Source: Rhizomys pruinosus
Taxonomy: Eukaryota; Chordata; Mammalia; Rodentia; Spalacidae
Direction of reading: 5' to 3'
DNA length: 64,000 nucleotides
NCBI GenBank assembly: GCA_009823505.1
Contig: VZQC01000265.1
Coordinates: 2,703,776-2,767,775, forward strand
Both the position numbers and the translations under genes were made by a program. Below the pieces are notes generated by a model. That model was not told where the DNA came from, searched no databases, and was given only the letters and a program-made list of their open reading frames with translations. Of the stretch, positions 1 through 10,962 are shown piece by piece; positions within the stretch are counted from its first letter, which is position 1; every line of letters begins with the position of its first letter.

Positions 1-1045
1 GCATAAAGGGTACTTATTCTTTTAGAAGCTTACTATAAGATAAAGTTTGATTCAAGGATCAAATTGCTACTACATCTTTCACTCTTTATAAGCTGTGTAA
101 TTAAGCAAAATATATTAATACAGGAGAGCTCTGACATCAGCAGTGGATTATTCTCCCAAGGAGCTGTTGGATAGGGGATCCAAGCACCTAAAAGGTAAAG
201 GCTTTTTCCTGTAACTGGGATACCTGCAGGGAGAGAGGCTGTAAGGCCCTGTTGTCAAAGACCTGGTGTAAGCATGGAAAAATGTTTTGAGATGTCACTT
301 GCTGATGTACAGCTGGCCTCTGAAATGCCAGAGAGCATTACTGAAGGCCACTAGATCAATGAAGCAAATATTGGTCTCCTTGAGTCAAGCAAGTCTCCAT
401 CAGCATCAGCTACACCTCCCCTGCCTGGAAATACTGTGCAACAGTGGTAGCCATGTGTCTGTATATCCCAAATCTAATTGTCTATTAGCTCTCTCCTTGG
501 AGGAATAATTCTTGGCTGATGCCACAAGCTTACGTCCTCTAGTGGTTAGGAAATGTTATAAGCCACAGTAAGACCTTGTCATCTTTTACAGAAAAGCTAT
601 AGTTCATGTATTAGCATACCATCTAAGCATCTGTGTCTATGCCACTATGTAACTTACCATAATAATTAGTACTGTTTTAATACCTGTATTTCTAACTGCT
701 TGTGCTTCATTAGTAGGATTAAAAAGATATTCCTGGAAAAACTGCCAACCCATGAAAAGAAACAGCCTGAACTGGTCAGAGTCCAGAATGACATCTCCAG
801 AGAAAGACTGTTTTGCCTCTGTCCCACTTGTGCCCCCTTTTCTAAAGCCTAGGGAACAATCTGCGGAAGAGGGGGCATGGTAGAATGTAAGGGCTGTGAT
901 TGAGGTGAATTGTGGAACTACAGCAATATAGACTGGACTCTTATTTGATCAACTTGTTTGTGCAAGCAAGCCCCTCCAGCTGGACAATGGGGATCTTGGG
1001 CTGTATAAGTTTGGGCATAGCTGCTTGCAAAGTGGTTTTGGTATA
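1..1045 (+). mobile_element. L1 3'UTR fragment (lineage A), truncated at window edge
   Basis: This segment is repeated at 21515-22640, 22830-23785, 24369-25500 and, rearranged, at 33086-34528. Shared landmarks are ATTGGTCTCCTTGAGTCAAG, CTCTCTCCTTGGAGGAATAA, GCCACAAGCTTACGTCCTCT and GAACAATCTGCGGAAGAGGG. The family is tied to L1 because the complete copies end in the same terminal block as the other L1s here. No coding capacity. Confidence 0.6.
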
Positions 1046-1189
1046 AAAGAAAAATATCTTAGGTCTGTCCTGCCTCCACCCGGCACCCAAGATAGGTTTA
1101 AGCAATCATGTATTTAAAAACAGATTCCCTTATAGATGCCAACCTCTCGTGGGCTTGTCTGCCTCTCAAAAATTAAAAACAGTGGGAGA

Positions 1190-1660
1190 TGTAGGGAAAT
1201 CCAGCTTGAATTGCAGGCTAGCTTTCCAGCTGGCATGCCTCAGAGCACCACATGGCCAAGAGTCTGGCTCCGCCCCAAGGAGGAGCAAGCAGCATGGCCT
1301 GGGTGCGTGATGCTGGTGGCATGGAGTTGGGGGTGGGGGGGCCTCATGATTGGTCCTGCGAACTGATGTCATTTGGTTTATAAAAGCAAGTTGTGGCAAC
1401 GAGTAAATTTGAATTCCATAGTAACATCATCACGGAGTTCCCGGCTGATATTTTTATTAATTATTGTGTGCATACAGGCTAAGGTAGGCCTGAATTTCAT
1501 TCTGGTGGCCAGTGGGTTGGAAAAAGTTTCCTTTTGCAGACCACCAACCTGGGTAGCTGGTGTTGTGGGTGAAATTCCTGTCCCAGTTCTGGGCAGGTGG
1601 AAAGTCATGGCCAAGAGTGGAACATGTGTCTCGTGGGTCCAGGCTAAGAGCCTAAATTGA
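1190..1660 (+). mobile_element. LTR-like segment with core promoter, probable 3' or solo LTR
   Basis: A purine-rich run (AAAAACAGTGGGAGA) ends just before TG at 1190, as a polypurine tract does before an ERV 3' LTR. Inside are a GC box (CGCCCC, 1271-1276), an inverted CCAAT box (GATTGG, 1348-1353) and a TATA box (TTTATAAAAG, 1377-1386) in LTR-like order. I cannot place the 3' end (a CA end with a target duplication was not found), and no gag/pol sequence is visible upstream. It could instead be another kind of promoter fragment. Confidence 0.4.
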
Positions 1661-1670
1661 AATTATCACT

Positions 1671-2438
1671 TAGGCTGGGCTATGTGAAGTAGCTGGCTGG
1701 TCTCTGCACTGAGAGGCCAGCTCCCCACAGTGTCTGCAAAGTGGGCAGTATGTCCCCATCCTCCTTAGCAGGGCTGCATGGTTCCTGTTCAGCATAAAAA
1801 GAAAAGCTTCCTATAGTCCCTAACAGTTTTAAACTTGTAGAGTGTTAAACTTGTCATTATAATATCCTGGGACATAAAAACAACTCCTAGAAGTCATTCT
1901 CTCACTGACTTAAATTAAGTTCAACTTTTAACCAAGAGCGATAGCCATGAGCAAGACTCATCATAATCTGATAGAGACCCAGGCCCTCTTCCCAATGGTG
2001 ATGCAGGGGAGAGGAGAGATTAGTCCAAACCCTGTGAGGGGGAACATGGAAGAGAGTGAGATCTTTACAGAAACACTGGGACAATGCTATTTGAAAAGAA
2101 GAAGATGAAAGTTGGGCAACAAAAATAACCAATATCAGCTAAAATGGCTTAGACTGATTGTAACTCCAAACTACAATTTACAGCCATCCGCCACAGCTGG
2201 GAATATACTTCCTGGTTTTCAAAATTAGAAAAATCGAGTGAGAGACTGGCCCAATGCACATGTTCTGGATTCTTTAAGAGTCTGCTTTTAGACAGTCTCT
2301 CTGCATCTTAGAAACTCATTGCTAGTGATCGCTGCAACTTGCGGGAGGAGCCAGCCAGCAGCAGAACACAGTGATTAAACAAATCAACACATTCTGTCAA
2401 CACCAAATAAATAGTTTTATTTAAATTTACTGAGTTTT
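1671..2438. other. unique-looking intergenic DNA, no gene seen
   Basis: No recognisable exon, SINE or L1 sequence, and no ORF with recognisable similarity. It could be internal or flanking sequence of the LTR-like element before it. Confidence 0.4.
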
Positions 2439-2454
2439 AAAAATTGGGATTTTG

Positions 2455-2690
2455 GGGGCTGGAGAGATGGCCTAGTGGTTAAGAGCACAAACTGCTCTTG
2501 CAGAGGACCCGGGTTCAATCCCCAGCACCCACATGGCGGCTAAGAACCGTCTGTAACTCCAATTCCAGAAGAACTCCAGTTCCAGGGGAATCCGAGACCC
2601 TCTTCTGACCTCCGCGGCATTGCATGAGACGGGTGCACAAACTTGCATGCAGACAGTACACTCATACACATACAGAAATAAATAAAATAG
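2455..2690 (+). mobile_element. B2 SINE, near full length
   Basis: It has the B2 head GGGGGCTGGAGAGATGGCC, the Pol III B-box-like GGTTCAATCCCCAGC, and the tail AATAAATAAAATAG. A direct repeat AAAAATTGGGATTTT at 2440-2454 and 2691-2705 is its target-site duplication. Confidence 0.93.
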
Positions 2691-2748
2691 AAAAATTGGG
2701 ATTTTAAAATCTACCAGACTATGGTTCATTTCAGCAGCAGGTATAAAA

Positions 2749-2968
2749 AGAGCGCCGACCGCTCTTGCAGAGGACCCGGGTTCGATCCCCAGCACCCACA
2801 TGGTGGCCGAGAACCGTCTGAGGCTCCAATTCCAGGAGAACTCCAGTTCCAGGGGAGTCCGACACCCTCTTCTGACCTCCGTGGCATTGCACGACACGGG
2901 TGCACAAACTTGCATGCAGACAGTAGTACATTCATACACATACAGAAATAAATAAAATTAAAAAAAAA
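2749..2968 (+). mobile_element. B2 SINE, 5'-truncated
   Basis: It starts within the B2 head at AGAGCGCCGACCGCTCTTGC and runs to an A-rich tail with AATAAATAAAATTAAAAAAAA. It lies about 60 bp after the preceding B2 in the same orientation; the two give the overlapping 155-codon antisense frame seen across them, which is not a gene. Confidence 0.9.
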
Positions 2969-3064
2969 GATTTATAAAAAAATCCTTAAAATTAGGAATA
3001 AATGATTGATCTTAGCCACTTCATTTAGAGAATTTTGAATACCCTAGAAGTATATGACATTGTC

Positions 3065-3140
3065 AAGCTGGACAGTATCTCAGTGGTAGAAGTTGCAGAG
3101 TACTTATCTAACTTGGTTCCCTTTCTTAGCACTAGAAAAA
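3065..3140 (+). mobile_element. degenerate ID-like SINE
   Basis: TATCTCAGTGGTAGAAGTTG...AGTACTTATCTAACTTGG... followed by an A-rich run resembles the tRNA-Ala-derived ID consensus, with many substitutions. Confidence 0.4.
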
Positions 3141-3411
3141 AAATAATATACAGACAGACAGACCAATAGATAATTTGGGGCATGGTAAGACAGGGTCTTA
3201 GTGATAGCTACAGTCCTAGTGAGCACAGGTACAGCAATCCAGGGCCGTTCTCAAGCACGGCAGCTGCATGGAACTCATCCTTTCATTCATCACTCATTTC
3301 CTAAATTGCTTCCTCACAAGGGGGTAGAGAATCATTTGTTTCTTCTTCTAAAAGTGCTAATCTTGCTCATGAGGACTCCCAATGGCCCCACCTCCAGATA
3401 CCATCATGAGG

Positions 3412-3778
3412 TGGTGTGGTGGTTTGAATGAGAATGTCCCCCATAGGCTGCAAGCATTCACAAATTTTGTCCCCAGTTGGTGGTGCTGTTTTGGGAGATC
3501 TTAGAAGGTGTGGCCATGCTGGAGGAAGTATGTTACTAGGGGTGGGCTTAGAGAGTTCAACAAGCCTTGGCAGTCCCCCCAGTTGCTCTCTCTCTGCTTT
3601 CTGTATTCACTGGAAGATGTGAACCTCAGCTTTCTGCTCCAGATCCTGCCACCATGCCTCCCTGCCAGGACAGACCTAATTCCCTGGAACTGTCTATTGT
3701 AAGCTCAAATAAACTCTTCCTTTTATAAGTTCCCTTGGCCATGGTGGTTTTATCACAGCAACAGAAAAGTGGCTCATA
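3412..3778 (+). repeat. rodent interspersed repeat, URR1-like (copy 1)
   Basis: It begins GGTGGTTTGAATGAGAATGTC and ends TTATCACAGCAACAGAAAAGTGGCTCATAC, the ends typical of a very common rodent repeat I know as URR1 (a nonautonomous DNA element). A second copy in the same orientation is at 50196-50560. The family name is from memory. Confidence 0.6.
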
Positions 3779-3884
3779 CAGGAGGAGAGCTTCTATATGG
3801 AATTTAAATGGTATTCTTTCAGACCAAAGCAGTCTGCAAATTTTTTTGTTACACTCCCCCTACCTAATGTGTGCTAAAAAGGAG

Positions 3885-3990
3885 TGACATATGCTGAGCA
3901 TAGTCCCAATACTCTGGAGGCAGAGGTAGTCAGATCTCTGTGAGACTGAGGCTACCATAGTCTACATGGTAAGTTCCAGAACATAAAAAA
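3885..3990 (+). mobile_element. B1 SINE, degenerate
   Basis: AGTCCCAATACTCTGGAGGC and AGGTAGTCAGATCTCTGTGA, followed by a decayed CCTGGTCTAC..GAGTTCCAG region, match the middle of B1. The head and A tail are poor. Confidence 0.6.
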
Positions 3991-4009
3991 GTGAGTGATC
4001 CCGTTTGTA

Positions 4010-4465
4010 GTAGTCAGGGTTCTCTAAAGAAACAGCATCAATAGAATGAATATATTTGCTCATGGGATAGAGTTCAAGTAGTCCAACAATGGCTGTGCTG
4101 CACAGGAGAAGCTGAGAAGCCAGGCAGTTGCTGAGTCCATGAGGCTGGATGTCTCAGTAGTCCTGACACTGAAGGCCCAATGGATTCCGGGAGATATGCC
4201 CATCTCAGTCTATGCTGGGATCCAAAGAATTGATCACAGCAGCAAGACAAACTCACCATTGAGAGAGAAGGCAAGCAGCAGAAAAAAAGGAACCAGCTCC
4301 CTCTGCCATGGCTTTTTATACCAGCTGCCGGCAGAAGGTAACACAGACCTTTAGGGTGGGCCATCGGCTTGAGATAATCCAATCTGAAGACCTCTTTCTC
4401 ATATTTGCTCATCCCTAATCCAGTCAAGTTGACACCCAGTATTAACAGGGTTAACCATCACAGTG
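4010..4465 (-). repeat. rodent interspersed repeat, probably LTR-derived, antisense
   Basis: It starts AGTCAGGGTTCTCTAAAGAA and ends GTCAAGTTGACACCC...TTAACCATCACA, the two ends of a common rodent repeat read in reverse. The family assignment is uncertain. The nested L1s that follow begin about 10 bp after it. Confidence 0.45.
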
Positions 4466-4474
4466 TTGTTGGTC

Positions 4475-6249
4475 AACAGTTTTAGTAAAGTTATGGGATA
4501 CAAAATTAACCTAGGAAAATTGGTATCCTTTATTTATGCCAATAACAAACAATTGAAGAAGGAATACAAGGAAACTTTTCCACTCAGAATAGCCTCCAAA
4601 AATATCTAGGAATGAACCTGACCAAAGACACTAAAAATCTCTACAATGAAAAATTTAAATCCCTCAAGATTGAGGAAAATACTAGGAGATGGAAAGACCA
4701 CCCATGCTCATGTATTAGAAGAATTAACATAGTAAAAATGACCATGCTGCCCAAAGTAATATACAGATATAATACAATCCCAATTAAAACCCCCATGAGC
4801 TTCTTCACAGACCTAGAAAAAAACATCCTAAAGTTCATATGGAAAAACAAAAGACCCCAGATAGCCAAAGCAACCCTGAGCAAGAAGAGCAATAAAGGGA
4901 AGATTACCATACCAGACTTCAAACTATATTACAGGGCTATTATCATAAGAATAGTCTGGTATTGTCACAAAAACAGACCCATAGATCAATGGAACAAAAT
5001 TGAGATCCAAACCTGAGCACATCCAATTTCAGACACCTCATATTTGACAAAGGGACCAAGAACACTCAGTAGAGGAGAGACAACATCTTCAGCAAATGAT
5101 GTTTGAATAACTGTATCACCATTTGTAGAATAAAATTAAACACCTACTTCTTGTCCTGTACAATAATCAACTCCAAATGGATCAAAGACGTCAATGTGAA
5201 ACCCAAGACTCTGAAGGTGATAGAAGAAAAAGCAGCAACTTCCAAGACATAGGCATAGGAAAAGACTTTCTAAATCAGACAGCAGCTGCACAGGAAATAA
5301 GGTCGACAATTGACAAGTAGGACCTCAATAAACTCAAAAGTTTCTGTACAGCAAAAGAAACAATCAAGGAAGTGAAGAGAAAACCCACAGAGTGGGAGGA
5401 AATGTTCACCACTGATACATCTGACAGAGCATTAACTTCCAGAATATATAAACTACTCAAAAAACAAAGGAGTAAGAAAACAAATGACCCACTAAAAGAT
5501 GGAGTCAAGAGCTGAACAGAGACTTCACAAATGAAGAAGTAAAGATGGCTGAGAAACATCTTAAAAAGTATTTAACATTGTTGGGCTGGAGCACCGACTG
5601 CTCTTGCAGAGGACCTGGGTTCGATCCCCAGCACCCACATGGCGGCTAAAAACCATCTGTAACTCCAATTCCAGGAGAACTCTAGTTCCAGGGGAATCTG
5701 CGACCCTCTTCTGACCTCCGTGGCATTGCACTACATGGGTGCACAAACCTACATGTAGACAGTGCATTCATACACATACAAAAATAAATAAAATTTAAGA
5801 AAAAATATTTTAAAAACTATTTAACATTGTTAATAATTAAGGAAATGCAAATTAAAACCACCTTAAGATTTCATCTTACTCCAGTAAGACTAGCTATGAT
5901 CAAGAAAACCAAGGATACCAAATGCTGGAGAGATTGTGGGGCAAGGGAAACACTCATCTACTGCTGGTGGGAAATGTAAATTCCTACAACCACTATGGAA
6001 AGCAGTGTGGAGAACCCTTAAAAGACTCAATATGAGCCTACCACCTGACCCGGTCATACCACTCCTGGGTATATACCCAGAAAACCCATCCTATAGCAGA
6101 GATACATGCACATCTGTGTTTATTACAGCTCTCTTCACAATAGCAAAGAGCTAGAAGCGACCCAAATGTCCTTCAATTGGAGAGCAGATAAAGAAAATGT
6201 GGTACATCTACACAATGGAGTTCTATGCAGTGGTAAAGAAAGATGACAT
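4475..6249 (+). mobile_element. L1 no. 1, ORF2 C-terminal part (first half of interrupted element)
   Basis: A decayed L1 ORF2 beginning in the reverse transcriptase region (YKINLEK-like, then FLYTNN-like, IKYLG-like and RWK..PCSW-like stretches) and running to the C-terminal MWYIYTMEFYA segment. Frameshifts and stops break it into pieces (for example 4612-5016 and 5936-6154). A B2 is nested at 5583-5811. The element is interrupted at 6249 by L1 no. 2 and resumes at 10963. It is 5'-truncated and cannot make a functional protein. Confidence 0.9.
5583..5811 (+). mobile_element. B2 SINE nested in L1 no. 1
   Basis: B2 body with an internal deletion in its head (GGGCTGGAGCACCGACTGCTC). Flanking duplications AAAAAGTATTTAACATTGTT (5563-5582) and AAAAACTATTTAACATTGTT (5812-5831) show insertion into the L1. 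Confidence 0.92.
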
Positions 6250-8409
6250 CCAGTTTTGCCAACACTATTTGCTGAAGATGTTGTCTTTCCTCCATTGTGT
6301 CTTCTTGGCCCCCTTGTCAAATAGGAGGTGGCCGAAATTGTATGTGCTCAAGTTTGGATCTTCAGTTTTGTTCCATTGGTCTATAGATCTGTTTTTTGTG
6401 CCAGTACTAAGCTATTTTTATGACTATAGCCCTGTAGTATAGTTTGAAGTCTGGTATAGAGACCCCCCCCCCACTGTATTGCTCTTTTTGGTCAGGGTTG
6501 CTTTGGCTAATTCAGGGACTTTTGTTTTTCCATATGAAATTAAGGATTTTTTTCCAGGCCTGTGAAGAAACTCTTGGGGATTTTAATTGGCATTGCATTG
6601 GATCTGTACATTAATTTGGGTAGAATGGACATATTTACTATTTTAATTTTTCCAATCAATGAGCATGGGAGGTCTTCCTATCTTCTGATGTCTTCTTCGA
6701 TTTCCTTCTTCAGGTGCTTAAAATGTTTGTTGTAGAGATCTTTGGTGTCTTTGGATAGGTTTGTTCCTACATATTTTATTGTTTTTGAGGCTATTGTGAG
6801 TGGGAAGGTCTCCTTGTACTCCTTTTTCAGTTGCTTGGTGTTGGTGTAAAGAAAGGTTACTGATTTTTCTAGGTTAATTTTGTATCCTACAACTTTACTA
6901 AAACTCTTAATCCTTTTTAGGAGTTTTCTGGTGGAGGTTTTTAGCATCCTTCAGGTAAACTATCATATCATCTGCAAAAGGGATAGCTTGACTTCCTCTT
7001 TTCCAATTAGTACTCAATTAATTTCCTTTTCTTGCCTTATTCCCCTAGCAAGTGTTTCAGGCACTATATTGAAGAGGAGTGGTGATAGGGGACAGCCCTA
7101 CCATGTTCCTGCCTTTAAGGGGGATGCTTCTAACTTTTCTCCATTTAGAATGATGCTGGCTGTGGGTTTCTTGTATATGGTTTGGATTACATTGAAGAAT
7201 GATCATGCCAGTCCATTTCCGTCTAGGACTTTAAGCACGAAGGGATGTTGTTGAAGGCTTTTCTGTATCAATTGAGATGATCATGTGGTTTTTTTGTCTT
7301 TCAGTCCATTTAAGTGTTTTATGATATTTTTTGATTTTCATATGTTGAACCATCCCTGCATCTCTGGTATGAATAGAGCTTGGCCATGATGGATCTTCTT
7401 TTTGATGTCAGTCTGTATGCATTTTGTGAGTATTTTGTTGAGAACTTTTGCTACAGTGTTCATTAATGAGATTGGTATATAGTTCTCTTTTTTAGTTGTA
7501 TCTTTGACTGGTTTTGGGTATTAGAGTGATGCTGGCTTCATAGAAGGAATTTGGGAGATTTCCTTCTGCTTGAATCTTTCTGAACAGTTTGAGTAATAAT
7601 GGTTGTAAGTCTTCTTTAAATGTTTTATACGATTCTGCTGTGAAACCATCTGGGCCTGGGGTTTTTTTAGTTGGGAGGTTTCTTATTACATTTTCAATAT
7701 CTTCATATATTATGGGTCTGTTTAAGCTGTCAATCTCTTCTGGATCACCACTTGTAGAAGAATAAAATTAAACTCCTACCTCTCTCCCTGTGCAAAAACA
7801 ACTCCAAATGGATCAAGGACCTCAACATGAAACCCAAAACTCTGGAGGTGATAGAAGAAAAAGTTGGCAGAAACCTATAAGACATAGGCATAGGAAAAGT
7901 TTTTCTAAATCACACAGCAGCTACACAGGAAAAAAGGTCCACAATTGACAAATGGGACCTCATTAAACTCAAAAGCTTCTGTACAGCAAAAGAAACAATC
8001 AGGGAAGTGAAGAGAAAATCCACAGAGTGGGAGGAAACCACCACTGATACATCTGACAGAGCATTAACTTCCAGAATAATATAAACTACTCAAAAAACAA
8101 AGAAGAATGAAAATAAATTACTCAAAAGATGGAGTAAAAAGCTGAACAGAAACTTCACAAGTGAGGAATTAGAGATAGCTGAGAAACATCTTAAAAAGTG
8201 TTCAACGTCACTAGTAATTAAGGAAATACAAATTAAATCCTCTTTAAGATATCATCTCACTCCCATAAGACTGGCTAAGATCAAGAAAAACAAGGATACC
8301 AAATTCTGGAGAGATTGTGGGGAAAGCGGAACACTCATCCACTGCTGGTGGGACTGTAAACTCATCTGTGGAAAGCAGTGTGGAGAACGCTTAAAAGACT
8401 CAAGATGAG

Positions 8410-8636
8410 GGGCTGGAGAGATGGCCTAGCGGTTAAGAGCGCTGACTGCTCTTGCAGAGGACCCGGGTTCGATTCCCAGTGTCCACATGGCGGCTGAGAA
8501 CCGTCTGTAACTCCTATTCCAAGAGAACTCACTTCCAGGGGAATCTGAGACCCTCTTCTGACCTCCGCGGCATTGCATGACATGGGTGCACAGACCTACA
8601 TGCAGACAGTACATTCATACACATACAAAAAAAAAA
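8410..8636 (+). mobile_element. B2 SINE nested in L1 no. 2
   Basis: Complete B2 from GGGCTGGAGAGATGGCC to a pure A tail. Target duplication AAAAGACTCAAGATGAG at 8393-8409 and 8637-8653. Removing it restores the L1 ORF2 context. Confidence 0.95.
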
Positions 8637-9177
8637 AAAAGACTCAAGATGAGCCTACCACCTGACCCAGTCATGCCACTCCTGAGCATGTACCCACAAG
8701 ACTCATCTTACTGCAGAGATACATGCACAGCCATGTTTATTGCAGCTCTCCTCATAATAGCAAAGAGCTGGAACCAACCCAAATGCCCCTCAACCGATGA
8801 ATGGATAGAGAAAATGTGGTACATCTACACAGTGGAGTTCTATGCAGCGGTAAAGAAAGAGTGCACAATGAACTTTGCAGGTAAATGGATGGAACTAGAA
8901 GATATTATGTTAAGTGAAGTAACAGAGTCCCAGAAAAACAAACGGTGAATCGTATCCCTCATCTGTGGATGGCAGCACCAAGTACCTAGTTGTAAGGCAA
9001 ACTGAGCAACATTAATGTTATATTTCTTGTGATTTGAAAACAACTGTCCTCTTATATTGTGAATCCCTTAACAGCTTCTAGAATTAATCTGCCATTTATT
9101 TTCAGACTTTGGAATTTTTGGTATATGGGTGGAGGGCATGTATGCATATTTTAGAGTAATATAAAATCAAAAGAATG

Positions 9178-9428
9178 GGGGCTGGAGAGATGGCCTAGTG
9201 GTTAAGAGCACTGATTGCTCTTGCAGAGGACCCGGGTTCGATCCCCAGCACCCACATGGCGGCTGAGAACCGTCTGTAACACCAATTCCAGGAGAACTCC
9301 AGTTCCAGGGGAATCTGACACCCTCTTCTGACCTCTGCGGCATTGCATGACATGGGTGCACAAACCTACATGCAGACAGTACACTCATACACATAAATAA
9401 TAAATAAATAAAATTTAAAAAATAAAAA
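9178..9428 (+). mobile_element. B2 SINE nested in the L1 no. 2 3'UTR
   Basis: Complete B2 flanked by AAAATCAAAAGAATG at 9163-9177 and 9429-9443. The tail holds repeated AATAAATAAATAAA. Confidence 0.95.
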
Positions 9429-9443
9429 AAAATCAAAAGAATG

Positions 9444-10620
9444 AGAAAAAAACAAAACTAGTTTGTCATGACATTGCGTCTAACCACAGTATTTAATTTA
9501 CGGGAATGCTTCTTAGTATTTCTTATACAAGGCTGCTTGAGCTTTTGTCAAAGTCTTTTCTAAAATATTATACAGTAATTAAAAGTATCAGGCTGGTGCA
9601 ACTTAGCCTTTCTGGATGCTTAAAAACTATACTTTATGCCCATATCAATTTGGCAGAGGGACTTGAGGGATAACTTTATTCTTTGCCCTCAGAGGTCAAC
9701 TAAGTCCCAGGGGACTATGCATGAGGGCATCTCTTGAAATGTCCTGCAAATATAAGTCACCAGTCTTCTTGTGCAGGGAGGTCTTGGAGATCCACTAATG
9801 GGACTTCAGCCAGTGTCCAGGCTATAAAGAGGAAAATCTGCTCATGCCTCAAAAAAGGGAAGCCTGGTCTAGCAAGACCTGACTTTGCCCTCAAGTGGAC
9901 GGAACTGGTGATTGAAAAGCCAAAAGGAGCAAGGGGCTCCCCCCCTCCAAAACCCGAGTGATCTCTGAGGACCAGATCCTCAACTGACCTTGAGAAAACA
10001 AAAACCTTGGTTAATCTGTGCTAACGGTGTGGCCTTAAACATCCAAAAGGAAAGTATAACCAGAAATAAGTAATCAGTAAGGCCTGAGAAATTGTTCTTC
10101 AGGTATAAAACTTGAGATCTTAGTAAAATGACAAAAAGTAAAATAAAAAAGCACTGTTGTTTTGCCTTTCTTCAGTTCTTACTAGCAAGTGCAGCTACGC
10201 TGTGGCTCCCACTGCTTTTGCCATCCTTAAAAGATATGAGACATAGCTTTTTGACCTTCCAATATGGACTGAAGACTCATGTCTCTCCAAGAATCTTCCA
10301 GACCTTCAGTGCCAGATGGGGACTGCTGAGAAATCCAGCTTGTGGACTGATCAGCTGCTGGGGTTTCAGCCTTTTCAGAGTATAGACTGCCATTGTTGGA
10401 CTACCCAGTCTGTATCACAAAAGCCAGTACAGGACGATCAAGACAGGATGTGGTGCTTACTGGACCTCATTTGGTGGCCACGGGAAGGGAAGGCCCCATT
10501 GCACAAGGGCAGGATTGATGGTTGTTTGGGCTTGCCAAGGAGGAGCGTTCAAACAATTCCTTAAGGAAAACATGACATCTTTCAGCCTAATAAAGAAAAA
10601 AATAAAAAGAAATCATAAAT
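9444..10620 (+). repeat. long central part of the L1 no. 2 3'UTR, absent from other copies
   Basis: This ~1.2-kb block lies between two 3'UTR pieces that are nearly contiguous in L1 no. 1 (around 11385-11400). L1 no. 3 keeps only a short part (AGTATTTCTTGTGCAAGGC...GAGCTTTTGTC at 16300-16340). It therefore looks like ancestral 3'UTR deleted in the others, at least in its left part. Small ORFs in it (such as 9734-9961) have no recognisable similarity. Confidence 0.5.
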
Positions 10621-10962
10621 GGAAGATGATAAAACCTATGACATCATAATCTTGATATATGTGTGGCATGCATTTATGCATATTTTGGAGTGATGCAAAT
10701 TGAAAGGAACAACAACAACAACCAAAGACTGGGTCAAAGAACTGACTGAAATGGTGAACTTCTGCCTGAAACAGTAAACTTTTGTATCAAAAATTTTAAA
10801 AAAAGACCGAGAAAAAGATGAAGAACATGTTTGGCAGAATGCATGAGCTCTGGTGGGGTGGGGGGCAAGGAAGGGAAATGGGTCTGGATTTGATTGGGAA
10901 ATGTTGTATGAAATGCACAAAGCTTCAATAAAAATTGGCTTTGGAAAAAAGAAAGATGACAT

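Larger units (their letters stand above)
6250..10947 (+). mobile_element. L1 no. 2 with 5' inversion, inserted in L1 no. 1
   Basis: Positions 6250-7740 are antisense L1 ORF2 and 7741-10947 are sense ORF2 plus 3'UTR. The outer end of the inverted part (6250 onward, reverse of GTTTTGGCAAAACTGGA-like sequence) and the start of the sense part (TGGATCACCACTTGTAGAAG at 7741) are adjacent in L1 coordinates, as twin priming predicts. Target duplication AAAGAAAGATGACAT occurs at 6235-6249 and 10948-10962. The element ends with AATAAA and a short A tail. Two B2s are nested in it. ORF2 pieces are broken by stops. Confidence 0.9.

Noticed and set aside
2455..2690. tRNA gene
   Set aside because: The Pol III box-like GGTTCAATCCCCAGC belongs to the B2 SINE head; no cloverleaf with an intact acceptor stem is present.
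2472..2939. 155-codon antisense frame
   Set aside because: It spans two B2 SINEs; the same peptide (CMNVLSACR..., CHGGQKRVSDSPG...) recurs at every B2 in the window.
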